A stretch of 16,476 bases of DNA. Source: Nitrospirae bacterium CG1_02_44_142. GTDB lineage: Bacteria > Nitrospirota > Thermodesulfovibrionia > Thermodesulfovibrionales > UBA1546. The stretch is from contig MNVK01000103.1 in assembly GCA_001871685.1 (NCBI GenBank), forward strand, positions 1 through 16,476. The letters are read 5' to 3'. Shown piece after piece: positions 1-7,294 of this stretch. The stretch's first letter is position 1. The number at the start of each line of letters is the position of its first letter. The notes under the pieces were generated by a model. That model was given only the letters and a program-made list of their open reading frames with translations. It was not told where the DNA came from and did not search any database. Position numbers and translations under genes: made by a program.

Positions 1-331
1 ATATTGCGCCTTCCGCAATAAAAAGTTTGGTTGTAGTCAGCTCGCCGCGGACTTCGCCTTTTGCCTTTATCTCTATTATCTCTGTGGCCTTAATATTGCC
101 TTCAACCTTGCCGCCTATAATAATGCCCCTTGCTGAAGCATCGCCCCTGAGCTGCGCTGTTTCTCCGAGTATGAGCCAGTCAGTTTCAATATTGCCTTCA
201 ACTGTGCCGTCAACGCGCAGGGTCCCCTGTGTCTTTATGTCGCCTTTGAAATTACTGTTGACGCCGATAAATGATTCAAGCCTTTCCGTATTCTTTGAAA
301 ACATTGAAACCATTGAACCAATTGAACCCAT
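1..331 (-). CDS. Bactofilin family cytoskeletal protein, 3' end cut by window edge
   Basis: My own translation of the minus strand from the ATG at 331-329 gives an open frame of 110 codons to the window edge, beginning MGSIGSMVSMFSKNTERLES. It continues with the repetitive beta-helix pattern of bactofilins: a GDIKTQGTLRVDG-like rung, an EGNI rung, RGDASARG, GGKVEGNIKATEII and GEVRGELTT. Bactofilins polymerise without nucleotide into filaments at the inner membrane and scaffold peptidoglycan remodelling. A strong Shine-Dalgarno (AAGGGAGG) lies just upstream, overlapping the end of the M23 peptidase gene, whose stop codon is only 3 bp away. Bactofilin genes next to M23 peptidases are a known arrangement (for example ccmA with csd1 in Helicobacter), which supports a joint role in cell shape. 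The C-terminus lies outside the window. Confidence 0.88.
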   Translation of the reverse strand, partial: MGSIGSMVSMFSKNTERLESFIGVNSNFKGDIKTQGTLRVDGTVEGNIETDWLILGETAQLRGDASARGIIIGGKVEGNIKATEIIEIKAKGEVRGELTTTKLFIAEGAI

Positions 332-334
332 TTG

Positions 335-1171
335 TTAACTCCTCCCTTCAATAAAAGATTTAGGATTAACAGGGCTGCCGTTTCTCCATACTTCGTAATG
401 AAGATGGGGCCCTGTTGTATTTCCGGTAGAGCCGACATAGGATACGACGTCCCCTTTTTTTACACGCTGGCCTACCTTAACCGCAGTCATTTTGTTATGG
501 GCATAAAAGGTTGAAAATCCGAAGCCGTGCTCAATAACTACCAGGTTGCCGCTGCCGCCGTTCCATCCGGAAAAACTCACTATGCCGTCAGCAGTGGCTC
601 TAACAGGATTGCCCGGGGCGGCGCTTATATCCATCCCTGAATGAAAATCGTCTTTGCCGGTTATAGGATGCCTTCTTTTCCCGTAGGGTGAGGTTACATT
701 TCCTACGATGGGCCAGCCCTTGGGCATTGCCATAAAGAGGTCCCTCTGCTGGCTCAGATAATCCCTTATATCGCCGACGTCTTCAACCGTCTTTTTTATC
801 TGCTGTTTGAGCGCCTCCATATCAATTGAGCCGCTGTCTGATGTGTCCACGTTTTCAAGAACCTTCTCTTTGGACTTTAGAGAAAAGAGTTTTCTGAACT
901 CACTTTCCGCTTTTTTAAGCGCGGACATTGTTGACTTCATTTCCGTAAACTGGCTGGAATAATACTGCACCTTCTCCTGCATCCTGTAATATTCAAGCTT
1001 GTCAACAGCTATTGAGAAGACATAGACCGTTCCAATCAGCCACAGGAGTATTGAAATGAATATGCCGATAGAAGGCATCTTAAGGTTGAAAGGTTTTCTG
1101 CTGCTGTGGGGGATTATCATTATTGTTATAGGAGTAAACGCCTTTTTAAGCAAAAATCTTATTTTATGCAT
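335..1171 (-). CDS. M23 family metallopeptidase, membrane-anchored
   Basis: This 278-residue protein is a probable peptidoglycan DD-endopeptidase. A single transmembrane segment (about residues 33-55) follows a basic N-terminus. A predicted coiled-coil stretch (about 56-145, rich in K, E and Q) leads to a C-terminal LytM/M23 domain (about 150-275). The zinc and catalytic residues are intact: H177 and D181 in HSGMD, H225 in FYAHN, and H256 and H258 in HLHYE. The protein therefore looks catalytically competent, unlike degenerate LytM regulators such as EnvC or NlpD. The start overlaps the purM stop by 8 bp, and the stop lies 3 bp before the bactofilin start, implying translational coupling. Partnership with the bactofilin in localised cell-wall remodelling is inferred from the context. 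Confidence 0.92.
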   Translation of the reverse strand: MHKIRFLLKKAFTPITIMIIPHSSRKPFNLKMPSIGIFISILLWLIGTVYVFSIAVDKLEYYRMQEKVQYYSSQFTEMKSTMSALKKAESEFRKLFSLKSKEKVLENVDTSDSGSIDMEALKQQIKKTVEDVGDIRDYLSQQRDLFMAMPKGWPIVGNVTSPYGKRRHPITGKDDFHSGMDISAAPGNPVRATADGIVSFSGWNGGSGNLVVIEHGFGFSTFYAHNKMTAVKVGQRVKKGDVVSYVGSTGNTTGPHLHYEVWRNGSPVNPKSFIEGRS

Positions 1172-2207
1172 ATCTTACGCCATGACCTCCTCCGCCTGAG
1201 GCGGACTCAATATTGCCTATCACAAAAGAATCAACCCCCGCTGCGTTTAAAATAGCTATGGCATTTTTTGCTTCATCCCCGGGGATGGCAATAATATACC
1301 CTATTCCCATATTAAAAGTCATCCTCATATCGTCAAGGGGCACCTGGCCCAGCTCTTTTATGATGTGAAATATCGGAGGGGGAGTCCATGAGCGTTCATT
1401 GATGACGGCGCTTACTCTATCAGGGAATATCCTCGGCAGATTCCCTGAAATGCCTCCGCCTGTAATGTGAGCCATGCCCTTTACCTTGATTTTGGCTTTT
1501 ATACTGTTAAATGCCTTCACATAAATCCTTGTCGGTTTAAGGAGTTCTTCTCCGAGAGAGGTTCCGAGTTCCGGGATATATGCAGAGGCGTCCATTTTCT
1601 TTATGTCAAAAAACAGTTTTCTTGCCAGGGAATATCCATTGCTGTGAAGCCCGCTTGACGCAAGCCCTAGGAGAACATCGCCCTCTTTTATATCAGAACC
1701 GTTTATTATTTTATCCTTATCAACCACTCCCACGGCAAAGCCAGCGAGGTCGTATTCGCCTTCAGGATAAAAGCCCGGCATCTCCGCAGTCTCTCCGCCT
1801 ATTAGAGAGCAGCCCGCCTGCTTGCATCCTTCTGCTATCCCCTTAATGACTTCTGCCGCTTTTTCAGGCTTAAGTTTGCCTGTCGCAAAATAATCCAGGA
1901 AGAACAGAGGCTCTGCTCCGCTTGTAAGAATATCATTAACACACATGGCAACCAGGTCAATGCCGACTGTGTCGTGTTTGTCCATCATGAACGCTATCTT
2001 CAGCTTTGTGCCCACGCCGTCTGTGCCGCTGACAAGCACGGGCTGTTTGTATTTATCAGTGTCAAGTTTAAAGAGCGCATTGAAGGAGCCTATTCCTGTC
2101 AAGACCTCGGGCCTGAAGGTTTTTCTGGCGAGAGGAGAAATCAGGCTTATAAACCTGTCGCCCTCATCAATATCAACGCCGGCCTTTTTGTAGGTAAGTC
2201 CATCCAT
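1164..2207 (-). CDS. purM: Phosphoribosylformylglycinamidine cyclo-ligase (AIR synthetase)
   Basis: PurM closes the imidazole ring of FGAM, using ATP, to make aminoimidazole ribotide in de novo purine synthesis; it is a cytosolic homodimer. The 347-residue length is normal for the family (about 340-350). Recognisable motifs are VSGTDGVGTKLKIA (59-72), NDILTSGAEPLFFLDY (91-106), GGETAEMPGFY (137-147), and an HITGGG motif near residue 250. The C-terminal tail after GNIE is unusual: it reads SASGGGGHGVRYA and is encoded in part by a palindrome (1191-1205). The tail probably arose by read-through into a repeat and is not expected to touch the active site. The gene heads the purM-M23-bactofilin cluster. 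No clear Shine-Dalgarno is visible directly before the ATG; an imperfect hairpin (2240-2266) lies in the presumed leader. Confidence 0.96.
   Translation of the reverse strand: MDGLTYKKAGVDIDEGDRFISLISPLARKTFRPEVLTGIGSFNALFKLDTDKYKQPVLVSGTDGVGTKLKIAFMMDKHDTVGIDLVAMCVNDILTSGAEPLFFLDYFATGKLKPEKAAEVIKGIAEGCKQAGCSLIGGETAEMPGFYPEGEYDLAGFAVGVVDKDKIINGSDIKEGDVLLGLASSGLHSNGYSLARKLFFDIKKMDASAYIPELGTSLGEELLKPTRIYVKAFNSIKAKIKVKGMAHITGGGISGNLPRIFPDRVSAVINERSWTPPPIFHIIKELGQVPLDDMRMTFNMGIGYIIAIPGDEAKNAIAILNAAGVDSFVIGNIESASGGGGHGVRYA
1191..1205. repeat. Palindrome in the 3' end of purM
   Basis: TCCGCC and GGCGGA form a perfect 6 bp stem around a TGA loop, inside the last codons of purM and 20 bp upstream of the M23 start codon. 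It encodes part of the glycine-rich PurM tail. It resembles short GC-rich interspersed palindromes of the REP type; a copy-number count in the genome would be needed to call it a repeat family. Confidence 0.5.
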
Positions 2208-2239
2208 TAAATTTAAAGCCCCCCGGTTTTGAATTAGGC

Positions 2240-2266
2240 CCCGTTAGAGATTTAACTCTAAACGGG
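2240..2266. repeat. Imperfect inverted repeat between purM and the cytochrome operon
   Basis: CCCGTTAGAG (2240-2249) pairs with CTCTAAACGGG (2256-2266) with one bulged base and a short AT loop. It lies in the divergent intergenic region, 33 bp upstream of the purM start and about 84 bp before the cytochrome -35 box. There is no T-run on either side, so it is not a typical intrinsic terminator. It could be a leader structure for purM, an operator, or a REP-like dispersed palindrome. Confidence 0.55.
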
Positions 2267-2349
2267 ACAAGCAGGAAAAGTGTTCTTAATGCTATCACAT
2301 TTAAAATGATTTGGGAAGGGGGTGAATTTTTAAAGGCGCTTTCTATTTT

Positions 2350-2378
2350 TTGACATTTGTTTGTTCTTGTGTTAGATT
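2350..2378 (+). promoter_or_regulatory. Sigma70-type promoter of the cytochrome/NrfD operon
   Basis: TTGACA (2350-2355, full consensus) is separated by exactly 17 bp from TAGATT (2373-2378, four of six consensus). The expected transcription start near 2385 leaves a leader of about 50 nt before the ATG at 2436, which has a GGAGGG Shine-Dalgarno. This is one of the best matches to a housekeeping promoter in the window and suggests the redox operon has a substantial basal expression level. Confidence 0.7.
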
Positions 2379-2435
2379 TAACAGCCTTGAAGCTGCATGC
2401 AGATTAATATTCAAAAGTAAAGCGGAGGGTTTTTA

Positions 2436-3437
2436 ATGTTTAATCCATTCAATTTGTTAGATAAGTTGATTAAGTGGTATTCAGAGAAGGTTTCGCGTAA
2501 GGCCAAGATAATTACGGCCATCGCTTTTTTGTCTTTTTTAATAGGCGTAGGCCTTGTAGGTTATAAGATAAACGATTATTTTGAGCATGACCCGGCTGCC
2601 TGTATGTTCTGCCATGTTCATGACGACGCTAACAAGGCATGGGCCAAGAGCAAACATAATGTAGTCAACTGTCATGAGTGCCACCATTCCACCAAAAAGG
2701 ACCAGGTTGTTCAGCTTTACAGGTTTGCTGTTTTAGGGCAGAAGAAAGTGGAACCGAGACACGGCAAGATTATTGTGCCGTGGAAACGCTGTGTTAACTG
2801 CCACTGGGAGACAAACGCGAAGTATCCTGAAGCCCGGAAAATCAACCGTTCCCGTTACCATGCAAAACATATGTTCACCGAACAGGTGGAATGTGCAAAG
2901 TGCCACGGTTATAAGATACATCAGTTCCTGCCGGAGGAAAGGTTCTGCAATACATGCCATAAAGACAAGCAGGTTCACGGCACAGGCATGGAAAAACTCC
3001 CCTGCCTTAACTGTCATACGGACCGCACAAAGGATTTAAGGCCGGGAAGGAAGAAATGCCTTTTCTGCCATGGAGAAGAAGCTGTCAGAAAAGAGCTGAT
3101 TGCTGACGGCGCCATAGATGTTAAGTTTTTCCAGCCGTCATCAGCAACAGTTAAAAAGGCTATAAAGATAAAGGTGCCTGCTGACGCTCCAATGCAGTTC
3201 AACTGTTACGAGTGTCACAAGCCTCACGAGGCAGTAAGGCCCGACTGGGGTAATTGCCTGAACTGCCACGTAAATATTCCGAATGTTGGGAAGCACGGAC
3301 TGCATGTCAAGAGCATGGGGATGAAGTGCAAGGAATGTCATAAGCCTCATTCCTGGCGCGTGACAAACGAAAGCGCCAAAAAAGAATGCGTGAAGTGCCA
3401 TGAATATAGGGAACCAAGAAAATTTATTGGTTCATAG
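2436..3437 (+). CDS. Membrane-anchored 11-haem c-type cytochrome
   Basis: The 333-residue protein starts with a basic segment and one transmembrane helix (about residues 24-44), then a periplasmic domain with eleven CxxCH haem c motifs. Their first cysteines are at 56, 79, 119, 153, 171, 190, 208, 257, 274, 298 and 318. The N-terminal part (anchor followed by HDPAACMFCH and a second haem about 20 residues later) resembles NapC/NirT-type quinol-oxidising cytochromes; the rest has no clear match to a characterised enzyme. Many extra histidines could serve as distal haem ligands. As first gene of the operon it is the likely periplasmic electron wire, exchanging electrons with the 4-haem cytochrome and the FeS/NrfD pair. 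No catalytic motif such as the NrfA CxxCK site is seen. The partner and direction of electron flow are unknown. Confidence 0.9.
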   Translation: MFNPFNLLDKLIKWYSEKVSRKAKIITAIAFLSFLIGVGLVGYKINDYFEHDPAACMFCHVHDDANKAWAKSKHNVVNCHECHHSTKKDQVVQLYRFAVLGQKKVEPRHGKIIVPWKRCVNCHWETNAKYPEARKINRSRYHAKHMFTEQVECAKCHGYKIHQFLPEERFCNTCHKDKQVHGTGMEKLPCLNCHTDRTKDLRPGRKKCLFCHGEEAVRKELIADGAIDVKFFQPSSATVKKAIKIKVPADAPMQFNCYECHKPHEAVRPDWGNCLNCHVNIPNVGKHGLHVKSMGMKCKECHKPHSWRVTNESAKKECVKCHEYREPRKFIGS

Positions 3438-3490
3438 TTTTAAATGGCCTATAATTTAACTGTGGGCATTAAGCGAAAGGGTAGCCAATT

Positions 3491-3964
3491 ATGAAAAATC
3501 ATGTCTGGCGGCCTCTCTTTGCAGTAATCGGTATGGCGGCCGTTGTGCTTGTTATCAGAGCCTTTTATGTACCGAAGGATTTTGGCGTGCATGAGAGGGG
3601 CTATATGTATGGCTGGTACAGGGCGGGCAATATTGAAGACTGGAAGAATGTTAAGGTTAAGTATCAGGGCAGGGAATACTGTAAGACATGCCATTCTGAC
3701 AAGTATGAGAGCATTGAAAAAACGCCCCATGCAATTATCCAGTGTGAGAACTGCCACGGCCCTGCTTTAGGCCATCCTGAGAATCCGGCGAAACTTGCAA
3801 TTGATAAAAGCAGGGGGCTGTGTCTCAGGTGCCACTCATATCTTCCGTATCCTACAAGCAACAGGGCGAATATAAGAGGCATAGACCCTGACAGGCATAA
3901 TGCCGGGATTGAATGTGTCATGTGTCACAATCCGCATAAACCTTCTCCGGAGGGGATGAAATGA
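3491..3964 (+). CDS. Small membrane-anchored tetrahaem cytochrome c
   Basis: This 157-residue protein has an N-terminal signal-anchor (about residues 8-25) and a short periplasmic domain with four CxxCH motifs: CKTCH (64-68), CENCH (85-89, followed by GPALGHP), CLRCH (111-115) and CVMCH (142-146). The CENCHGPA..H motif recurs in small cytochrome subunits encoded next to FeS/NrfD pairs. The start codon has an AAAGGG-type ribosome site, and the stop overlaps the start of the next gene (ATGA, 3961-3964), a sign of co-translation. It probably passes electrons between the FeS subunit and the 11-haem cytochrome. The 53 bp gap after the first cytochrome contains a weak TATAAT-like box (3450-3455) without a good -35 element. 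Confidence 0.88.
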   Translation: MKNHVWRPLFAVIGMAAVVLVIRAFYVPKDFGVHERGYMYGWYRAGNIEDWKNVKVKYQGREYCKTCHSDKYESIEKTPHAIIQCENCHGPALGHPENPAKLAIDKSRGLCLRCHSYLPYPTSNRANIRGIDPDRHNAGIECVMCHNPHKPSPEGMK

Positions 3965-4746
3965 TAAATAGACGGGAATTTCTGAAGAATACCGTCAAGG
4001 GAATCGCTTGCGCAGCATTACCCCTTGCAGCTTTTGAGATAATAGATCCGAAAAAGCTTTTTGCGGATAAATCCGGGAAGCCCGGGGTAAGATGGGTATT
4101 CCTGATTGACACATACAAGTGCGTAGGATGCGGTTTCTGCGTTAAGGCTTGCAAGAACGAAAATGAGATTCCTTATGACGCCAATGTGACGAGAACATGG
4201 GTTGAAAGATATGTGGTCACAAAAGACGGGCAGGTGTTTGCAGATTCACCGAAGGGCGCAAGGGACGGCTTTGCTACACCGAAGATTGATATGGGGCTTG
4301 GAAAATATCAGGAGATAAAAAACGAGGATATAAAGAAGGCATACTTTGTGCCTAAACTCTGCAACCAATGCGAAAATCCCCCATGTGTGCAGGTGTGTCC
4401 GGTGGGCGCTACATACCAGGCTCCTGACGGAGTGGTTCTTGTAGACAGAAAATGGTGCATCGGATGCGGATACTGCATTATGGCCTGTCCTTACGGAGTG
4501 AGATTCTTTCATCCTGTGTACAAAACTGCCGAGAAATGCAATTTCTGTTATCACAGGATAACAAAGGGGATGAAGCCCGCGTGTGTTCAGGCGTGCCCTT
4601 TTGGCGCAAGGCTTATCGGAAATATAAAAGACCCCGATGACCCTGTAGCAAAGATTATCATGACAGAGAGGGTTGGCATACTAAAAGAAGAATACGGGAC
4701 CAAACCTCAGGTCTTTTATCTGGGCATTGACAAGGAGGTTAGGTAG
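3961..4746 (+). CDS. Tat-exported 4x[4Fe-4S] ferredoxin-like subunit (NrfC/DmsB/PsrB type)
   Basis: The 261-residue protein begins with a twin-arginine signal (NRREFLK at 3-9, then a hydrophobic stretch to about 24), so it is folded and loaded with clusters before export to the periplasm. Four ferredoxin motifs are complete: C54-C57-C60-C64, C134-C137-C142-C146, C166-C169-C172-C176 and C193-C196-C208-C212. This is the standard cofactor chain of electron-transfer subunits in the complex iron-sulfur molybdoenzyme and NrfCD families. It lies between the tetrahaem cytochrome (4 bp overlap) and the NrfD-type gene (2 bp gap), so it should carry electrons between membrane quinones and the cytochromes. 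No molybdopterin catalytic subunit is encoded beside it. Family is certain; the physiological partner is inferred. Confidence 0.95.
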   Translation: MINRREFLKNTVKGIACAALPLAAFEIIDPKKLFADKSGKPGVRWVFLIDTYKCVGCGFCVKACKNENEIPYDANVTRTWVERYVVTKDGQVFADSPKGARDGFATPKIDMGLGKYQEIKNEDIKKAYFVPKLCNQCENPPCVQVCPVGATYQAPDGVVLVDRKWCIGCGYCIMACPYGVRFFHPVYKTAEKCNFCYHRITKGMKPACVQACPFGARLIGNIKDPDDPVAKIIMTERVGILKEEYGTKPQVFYLGIDKEVR

Positions 4747-4748
4747 TT

Positions 4749-6017
4749 ATGGTTCACGGTGAACTCTGGACGCTTAAGGAACTCTTTGTCTATCCGAATG
4801 AGTATATCTACTGGAGCGTGCAAATTGTTATGTATCCTTTCATGACAGGTCTTGTTGCGGGGGCCTTTGTCCTTTCATCCCTTTACCATGTTTTTGGGAT
4901 AAAGCAGTTAAAGGATATGGCGCGTTTTGCGCTTGTATTCTCATTTGCCCTTCTCTTTGCTGCCCCGATGCCTTTGCTTTTCCACCTGATGCAGCCTTTT
5001 AGGGGCATGCATGTGTTTATGACGCCGCATTTCACATCTGCAATCGCGGCCTTTGGGATAGTTTTTTCCGGCTATGGGGCAATAGTTGCCTCTGAACTTT
5101 GGTTTTTATACAGAAAGCGCTTTGTTGAGGTATCGCTTCCGCTGAAGGAAAAGAAAGATAAGACTCTGCTTGAATGGATAAAGTTTGTGATATTCTGTAC
5201 TCTTACGCTCGGAGCCTATGACATAAGCGAGGAATCGCTTAAGAGGGACGAAAAGGCAATAAAAATACTTGCAGGCGTGGGAATCCCTGTCGCCTGTTTC
5301 CTTCACGGCTATGCAGGTTTTATATTCGGCTCTGTTAAGGCTAATGCGCTCTGGATGACTCCGCTGATGCCTGTTATATTCATAATGTCTGCAATAGTAT
5401 CGGGCATTGCGCTGTGCCTGCTTACATATATAGTAACGATGGAAATACGGAAGTTCGTGGCTGTGCGCAAAAGAAGCCGGGCGGCTTATCGTTTTCAGAC
5501 AAGAGAGGAGATAGGCGGTGTTGAGATAAACGTAATTCGCATGACAGCAAAATATCTTCTCTTTTTCCTTATTTTTGCGATAAGCCTTGAACTCCTGGAC
5601 CTTATTTTCAGGGGGTATACAGCAGTGAAATCATGGGATGTTTTGAGAACCATTATTTACGAAAAGGACTTTACTAATATATTCATCCTGCAATATACAA
5701 TAGGGAATCTTATCCCCTTTATACTTTTACTTTTGCCGAACCTCTCTATCAAGAGGGCGGTTGTTGGCGTTGCTCTCGTTCTGTTCGGAGTTTTTATGAT
5801 GAGGTGGAATGTCGTTATAGGAGGTCAGGCCTTTTCACTGTCATTTGCAGGGTATATGCACTATCACATGCCGATAATTCCGCACGACTGGGAGACGTTT
5901 AAGGAAGGGCTGGGCGGAGCTGTCAGTATTTTTGTTATGCCGTTTGTGTTGTTCTGGATAATGGACAAGATATTCCCTGTCTTTGGCTCTGATAAAGAAA
6001 AACGTGCAACACATTAA
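4749..6017 (+). CDS. NrfD/PsrC/HybB-family quinone-interacting integral membrane protein
   Basis: This 422-residue protein has about ten hydrophobic segments (roughly 20-47, 55-80, 90-112, 140-160, 172-192, 200-228, 268-290, 310-332, 334-352, 390-410). HGELWTLKELFVYPNEYIYW near the N-terminus and the RWNVVIGGQ motif (about residues 349-357) are typical of the NrfD superfamily. Ten helices place it with the longer HybB/QrcD/ActC-like members rather than the eight-helix PsrC. Members oxidise or reduce quinones and pass electrons to the cluster chain of the adjacent FeS subunit. An AAGGAGG Shine-Dalgarno lies about 10 bp before the start, inside the end of the preceding gene. It is the last gene of the operon. 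Whether it works as menaquinol oxidase or quinone reductase cannot be told from sequence. Confidence 0.93.
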   Translation: MVHGELWTLKELFVYPNEYIYWSVQIVMYPFMTGLVAGAFVLSSLYHVFGIKQLKDMARFALVFSFALLFAAPMPLLFHLMQPFRGMHVFMTPHFTSAIAAFGIVFSGYGAIVASELWFLYRKRFVEVSLPLKEKKDKTLLEWIKFVIFCTLTLGAYDISEESLKRDEKAIKILAGVGIPVACFLHGYAGFIFGSVKANALWMTPLMPVIFIMSAIVSGIALCLLTYIVTMEIRKFVAVRKRSRAAYRFQTREEIGGVEINVIRMTAKYLLFFLIFAISLELLDLIFRGYTAVKSWDVLRTIIYEKDFTNIFILQYTIGNLIPFILLLLPNLSIKRAVVGVALVLFGVFMMRWNVVIGGQAFSLSFAGYMHYHMPIIPHDWETFKEGLGGAVSIFVMPFVLFWIMDKIFPVFGSDKEKRATH

Positions 6018-6066
6018 TCCCAAGAGCCATTTTTTTTTGAATATCCTCTGCGGTTATTAATGACAT
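5935..6066 (-). other. Short ORF with a perfect ribosome site, possible gene remnant
   Basis: On the minus strand an AAAGGAG Shine-Dalgarno precedes an ATG at 6066-6064 with good spacing. The frame reads MSLITAEDIQKKMALGINVL and then runs antisense into the end of the NrfD-type gene, with a stop after about 43 codons. The first 20 residues look like ordinary protein; the rest is read from the complement of nrfD. It may be the 5' stub of a gene once following the chromate-transporter pair and cut when the cytochrome operon became its neighbour, or a small protein, or chance. Confidence 0.3.
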
Positions 6067-6146
6067 AAATCAACTCCTTTCATTAAAACAATCCAGGGTT
6101 CATAAAAAAGCTATTTTCTGTTTGCCCTTCTAAAGATAGTTTACAC

Positions 6147-6665
6147 CTAATATATCAGCGCGCCTAATATCCCTGCGCCGAGTATTAAAAAGGTGGGGCT
6201 TGTTTTTGTGAAGGCGATGAGAGAAAAACTGCCAAGCGCAATCAGGGCCGTTGGAATATCTACCAGAGACTCTTTCCCTAAGGTTATCGCAACAGCCGCG
6301 AGTAAGCCCATCACTGCGGGCCTTATTCCCTGAAAGCTTGCATTTACAATCCATGCGTTTCTGAACTGCACATAGTAGCGGCTTACAATCGTCACGATGA
6401 TTATAGAAGGCAGATAGGTGCTCACGACGGCGCCGGCTGAACCCCAAAAACCAAAAACTTTGTAACCGATAAATGCATTCATTATTGTAAGCGGCCCCGG
6501 CGTAAGCTGGCCTATGGCGATGCTGTCAATAAACTCCTTATTTGTAAGCCAATGGTAATGGTCAACTATCTCTCTCTGGAGGAGTGGAATCATGACATAT
6601 CCGCCGCCGATAGTAAAAAGGTTTATATAGAAGATAGTCCAGAGGAATTTAAGTATCTCCATCAA
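6147..6665 (-). CDS. Chromate transporter family (CHR) membrane protein, second half-size subunit
   Basis: The 172-residue membrane protein carries the CHR family signature: GGGYVMIPLLQREIV (about 20-34), WLTNKEFIDSIAIGQLTPGP (about 39-58) and a following NAFIGYKVFG. It has about five to six hydrophobic segments. Short-chain CHR proteins come as adjacent pairs that together equal one full-length ChrA, and this gene overlaps its partner by 4 bp (ATGA, 6662-6665). Family members export chromate or transport related oxyanions; the actual substrate here is not shown by sequence, and in anaerobes a sulfate-like anion or another role is possible. The end of the gene is followed by 129 bp before the convergent NrfD stop, with no clear terminator. 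Confidence 0.9.
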   Translation of the reverse strand: MMEILKFLWTIFYINLFTIGGGYVMIPLLQREIVDHYHWLTNKEFIDSIAIGQLTPGPLTIMNAFIGYKVFGFWGSAGAVVSTYLPSIIIVTIVSRYYVQFRNAWIVNASFQGIRPAVMGLLAAVAITLGKESLVDIPTALIALGSFSLIAFTKTSPTFLILGAGILGALIY

Positions 6666-7204
6666 AGCCTCCCTTCCCTGTAAACCAGCAAACCTCCGAT
6701 ACCGGAGATAACGATTAAAACTATTGGATTCAGTTTAAATATAGCGAGGCATAAAAATGCTATGACAGCAAAGGATATGCTTTTGTAGCTTGTCAGAAAT
6801 TTCTTGCCCATGCTGTAAACAACAGAGGCCACGAGTCCCACAACCGCCGCTCCAATCCCCTTGAGTATAGAACGAATAAGCGCAATGTCGTTGTATTTAA
6901 TATAGAGATAGGCAATAATCAATACCAGAAAAAATGCCGGCAGAACCTGCCCTGCAACAGTCGCCAGGGCGCCTTTCAATCTTTTCAGTGTATAGCCTAT
7001 GAATATGCCTGTATTTACTATGGGAGCCCCGGGCGTCAACTGGCCGATGACGACGCCTTCGGCGAACTCCTCGTGGGTAAGCCATTTCTTCTTTTGTACA
7101 AGCTCTTTTTCAAAAAAGGCCAGCATGGAATAGACCCCTCCAAAGGCGAAGGCGCCCATTTTTAAAAAAACCAAAAAAATGTTCTTCAGGGAAATCTCTT
7201 TCAT
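6662..7204 (-). CDS. Chromate transporter family (CHR) membrane protein, first half-size subunit
   Basis: The 180-residue protein is paralogous to the downstream gene. It has FGGVYSMLAFFEKELVQ (about 21-37), WLTHEEFAEGVVIGQLTPGA (about 41-60) and a GIFIGYTLKR segment, followed by several hydrophobic helices. The pair starts here: an AGAAAGCGG stretch lies before the ATG at 7204 as a modest ribosome site, and the last 4 bp overlap the second subunit, so the two are made together as a heterodimeric short-chain ChrA. Such pairs can confer chromate resistance by efflux, but many homologues have no tested substrate. The upstream region holds palindrome 7236-7261 in place of a recognisable promoter. 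Confidence 0.9.
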   Translation of the reverse strand: MKEISLKNIFLVFLKMGAFAFGGVYSMLAFFEKELVQKKKWLTHEEFAEGVVIGQLTPGAPIVNTGIFIGYTLKRLKGALATVAGQVLPAFFLVLIIAYLYIKYNDIALIRSILKGIGAAVVGLVASVVYSMGKKFLTSYKSISFAVIAFLCLAIFKLNPIVLIVISGIGGLLVYREGRL

Positions 7205-7235
7205 ATCCGCTTTCTATGTTAAAACTAAGTTTTTA

Positions 7236-7261
7236 GGGTCAGGGCTTGCAAGACCTGACCC
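7236..7261. repeat. Palindrome upstream of the chromate-transporter pair
   Basis: GGGTCAGG (7236-7243) and CCTGACCC (7254-7261) make a perfect 8 bp stem. The loop holds a second small palindrome, CTTGCAAG (7245-7252). TTT follows on the plus strand and TTTTA precedes it, but no gene runs into it from the plus strand, so terminator use is doubtful. It looks like a dispersed REP-type element. Confidence 0.6.
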
Positions 7262-7294
7262 TTTGTCTGTTGCTGTTTCAAAAACTTTTTCTCT

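Noticed and set aside
2436..3964. Possible ammonia-forming nitrite reductase (NrfA) or octahaem reductase
   Set aside because: There is no CxxCK catalytic haem motif, and the haem spacing and small size do not fit; the proteins look like electron-transfer cytochromes.
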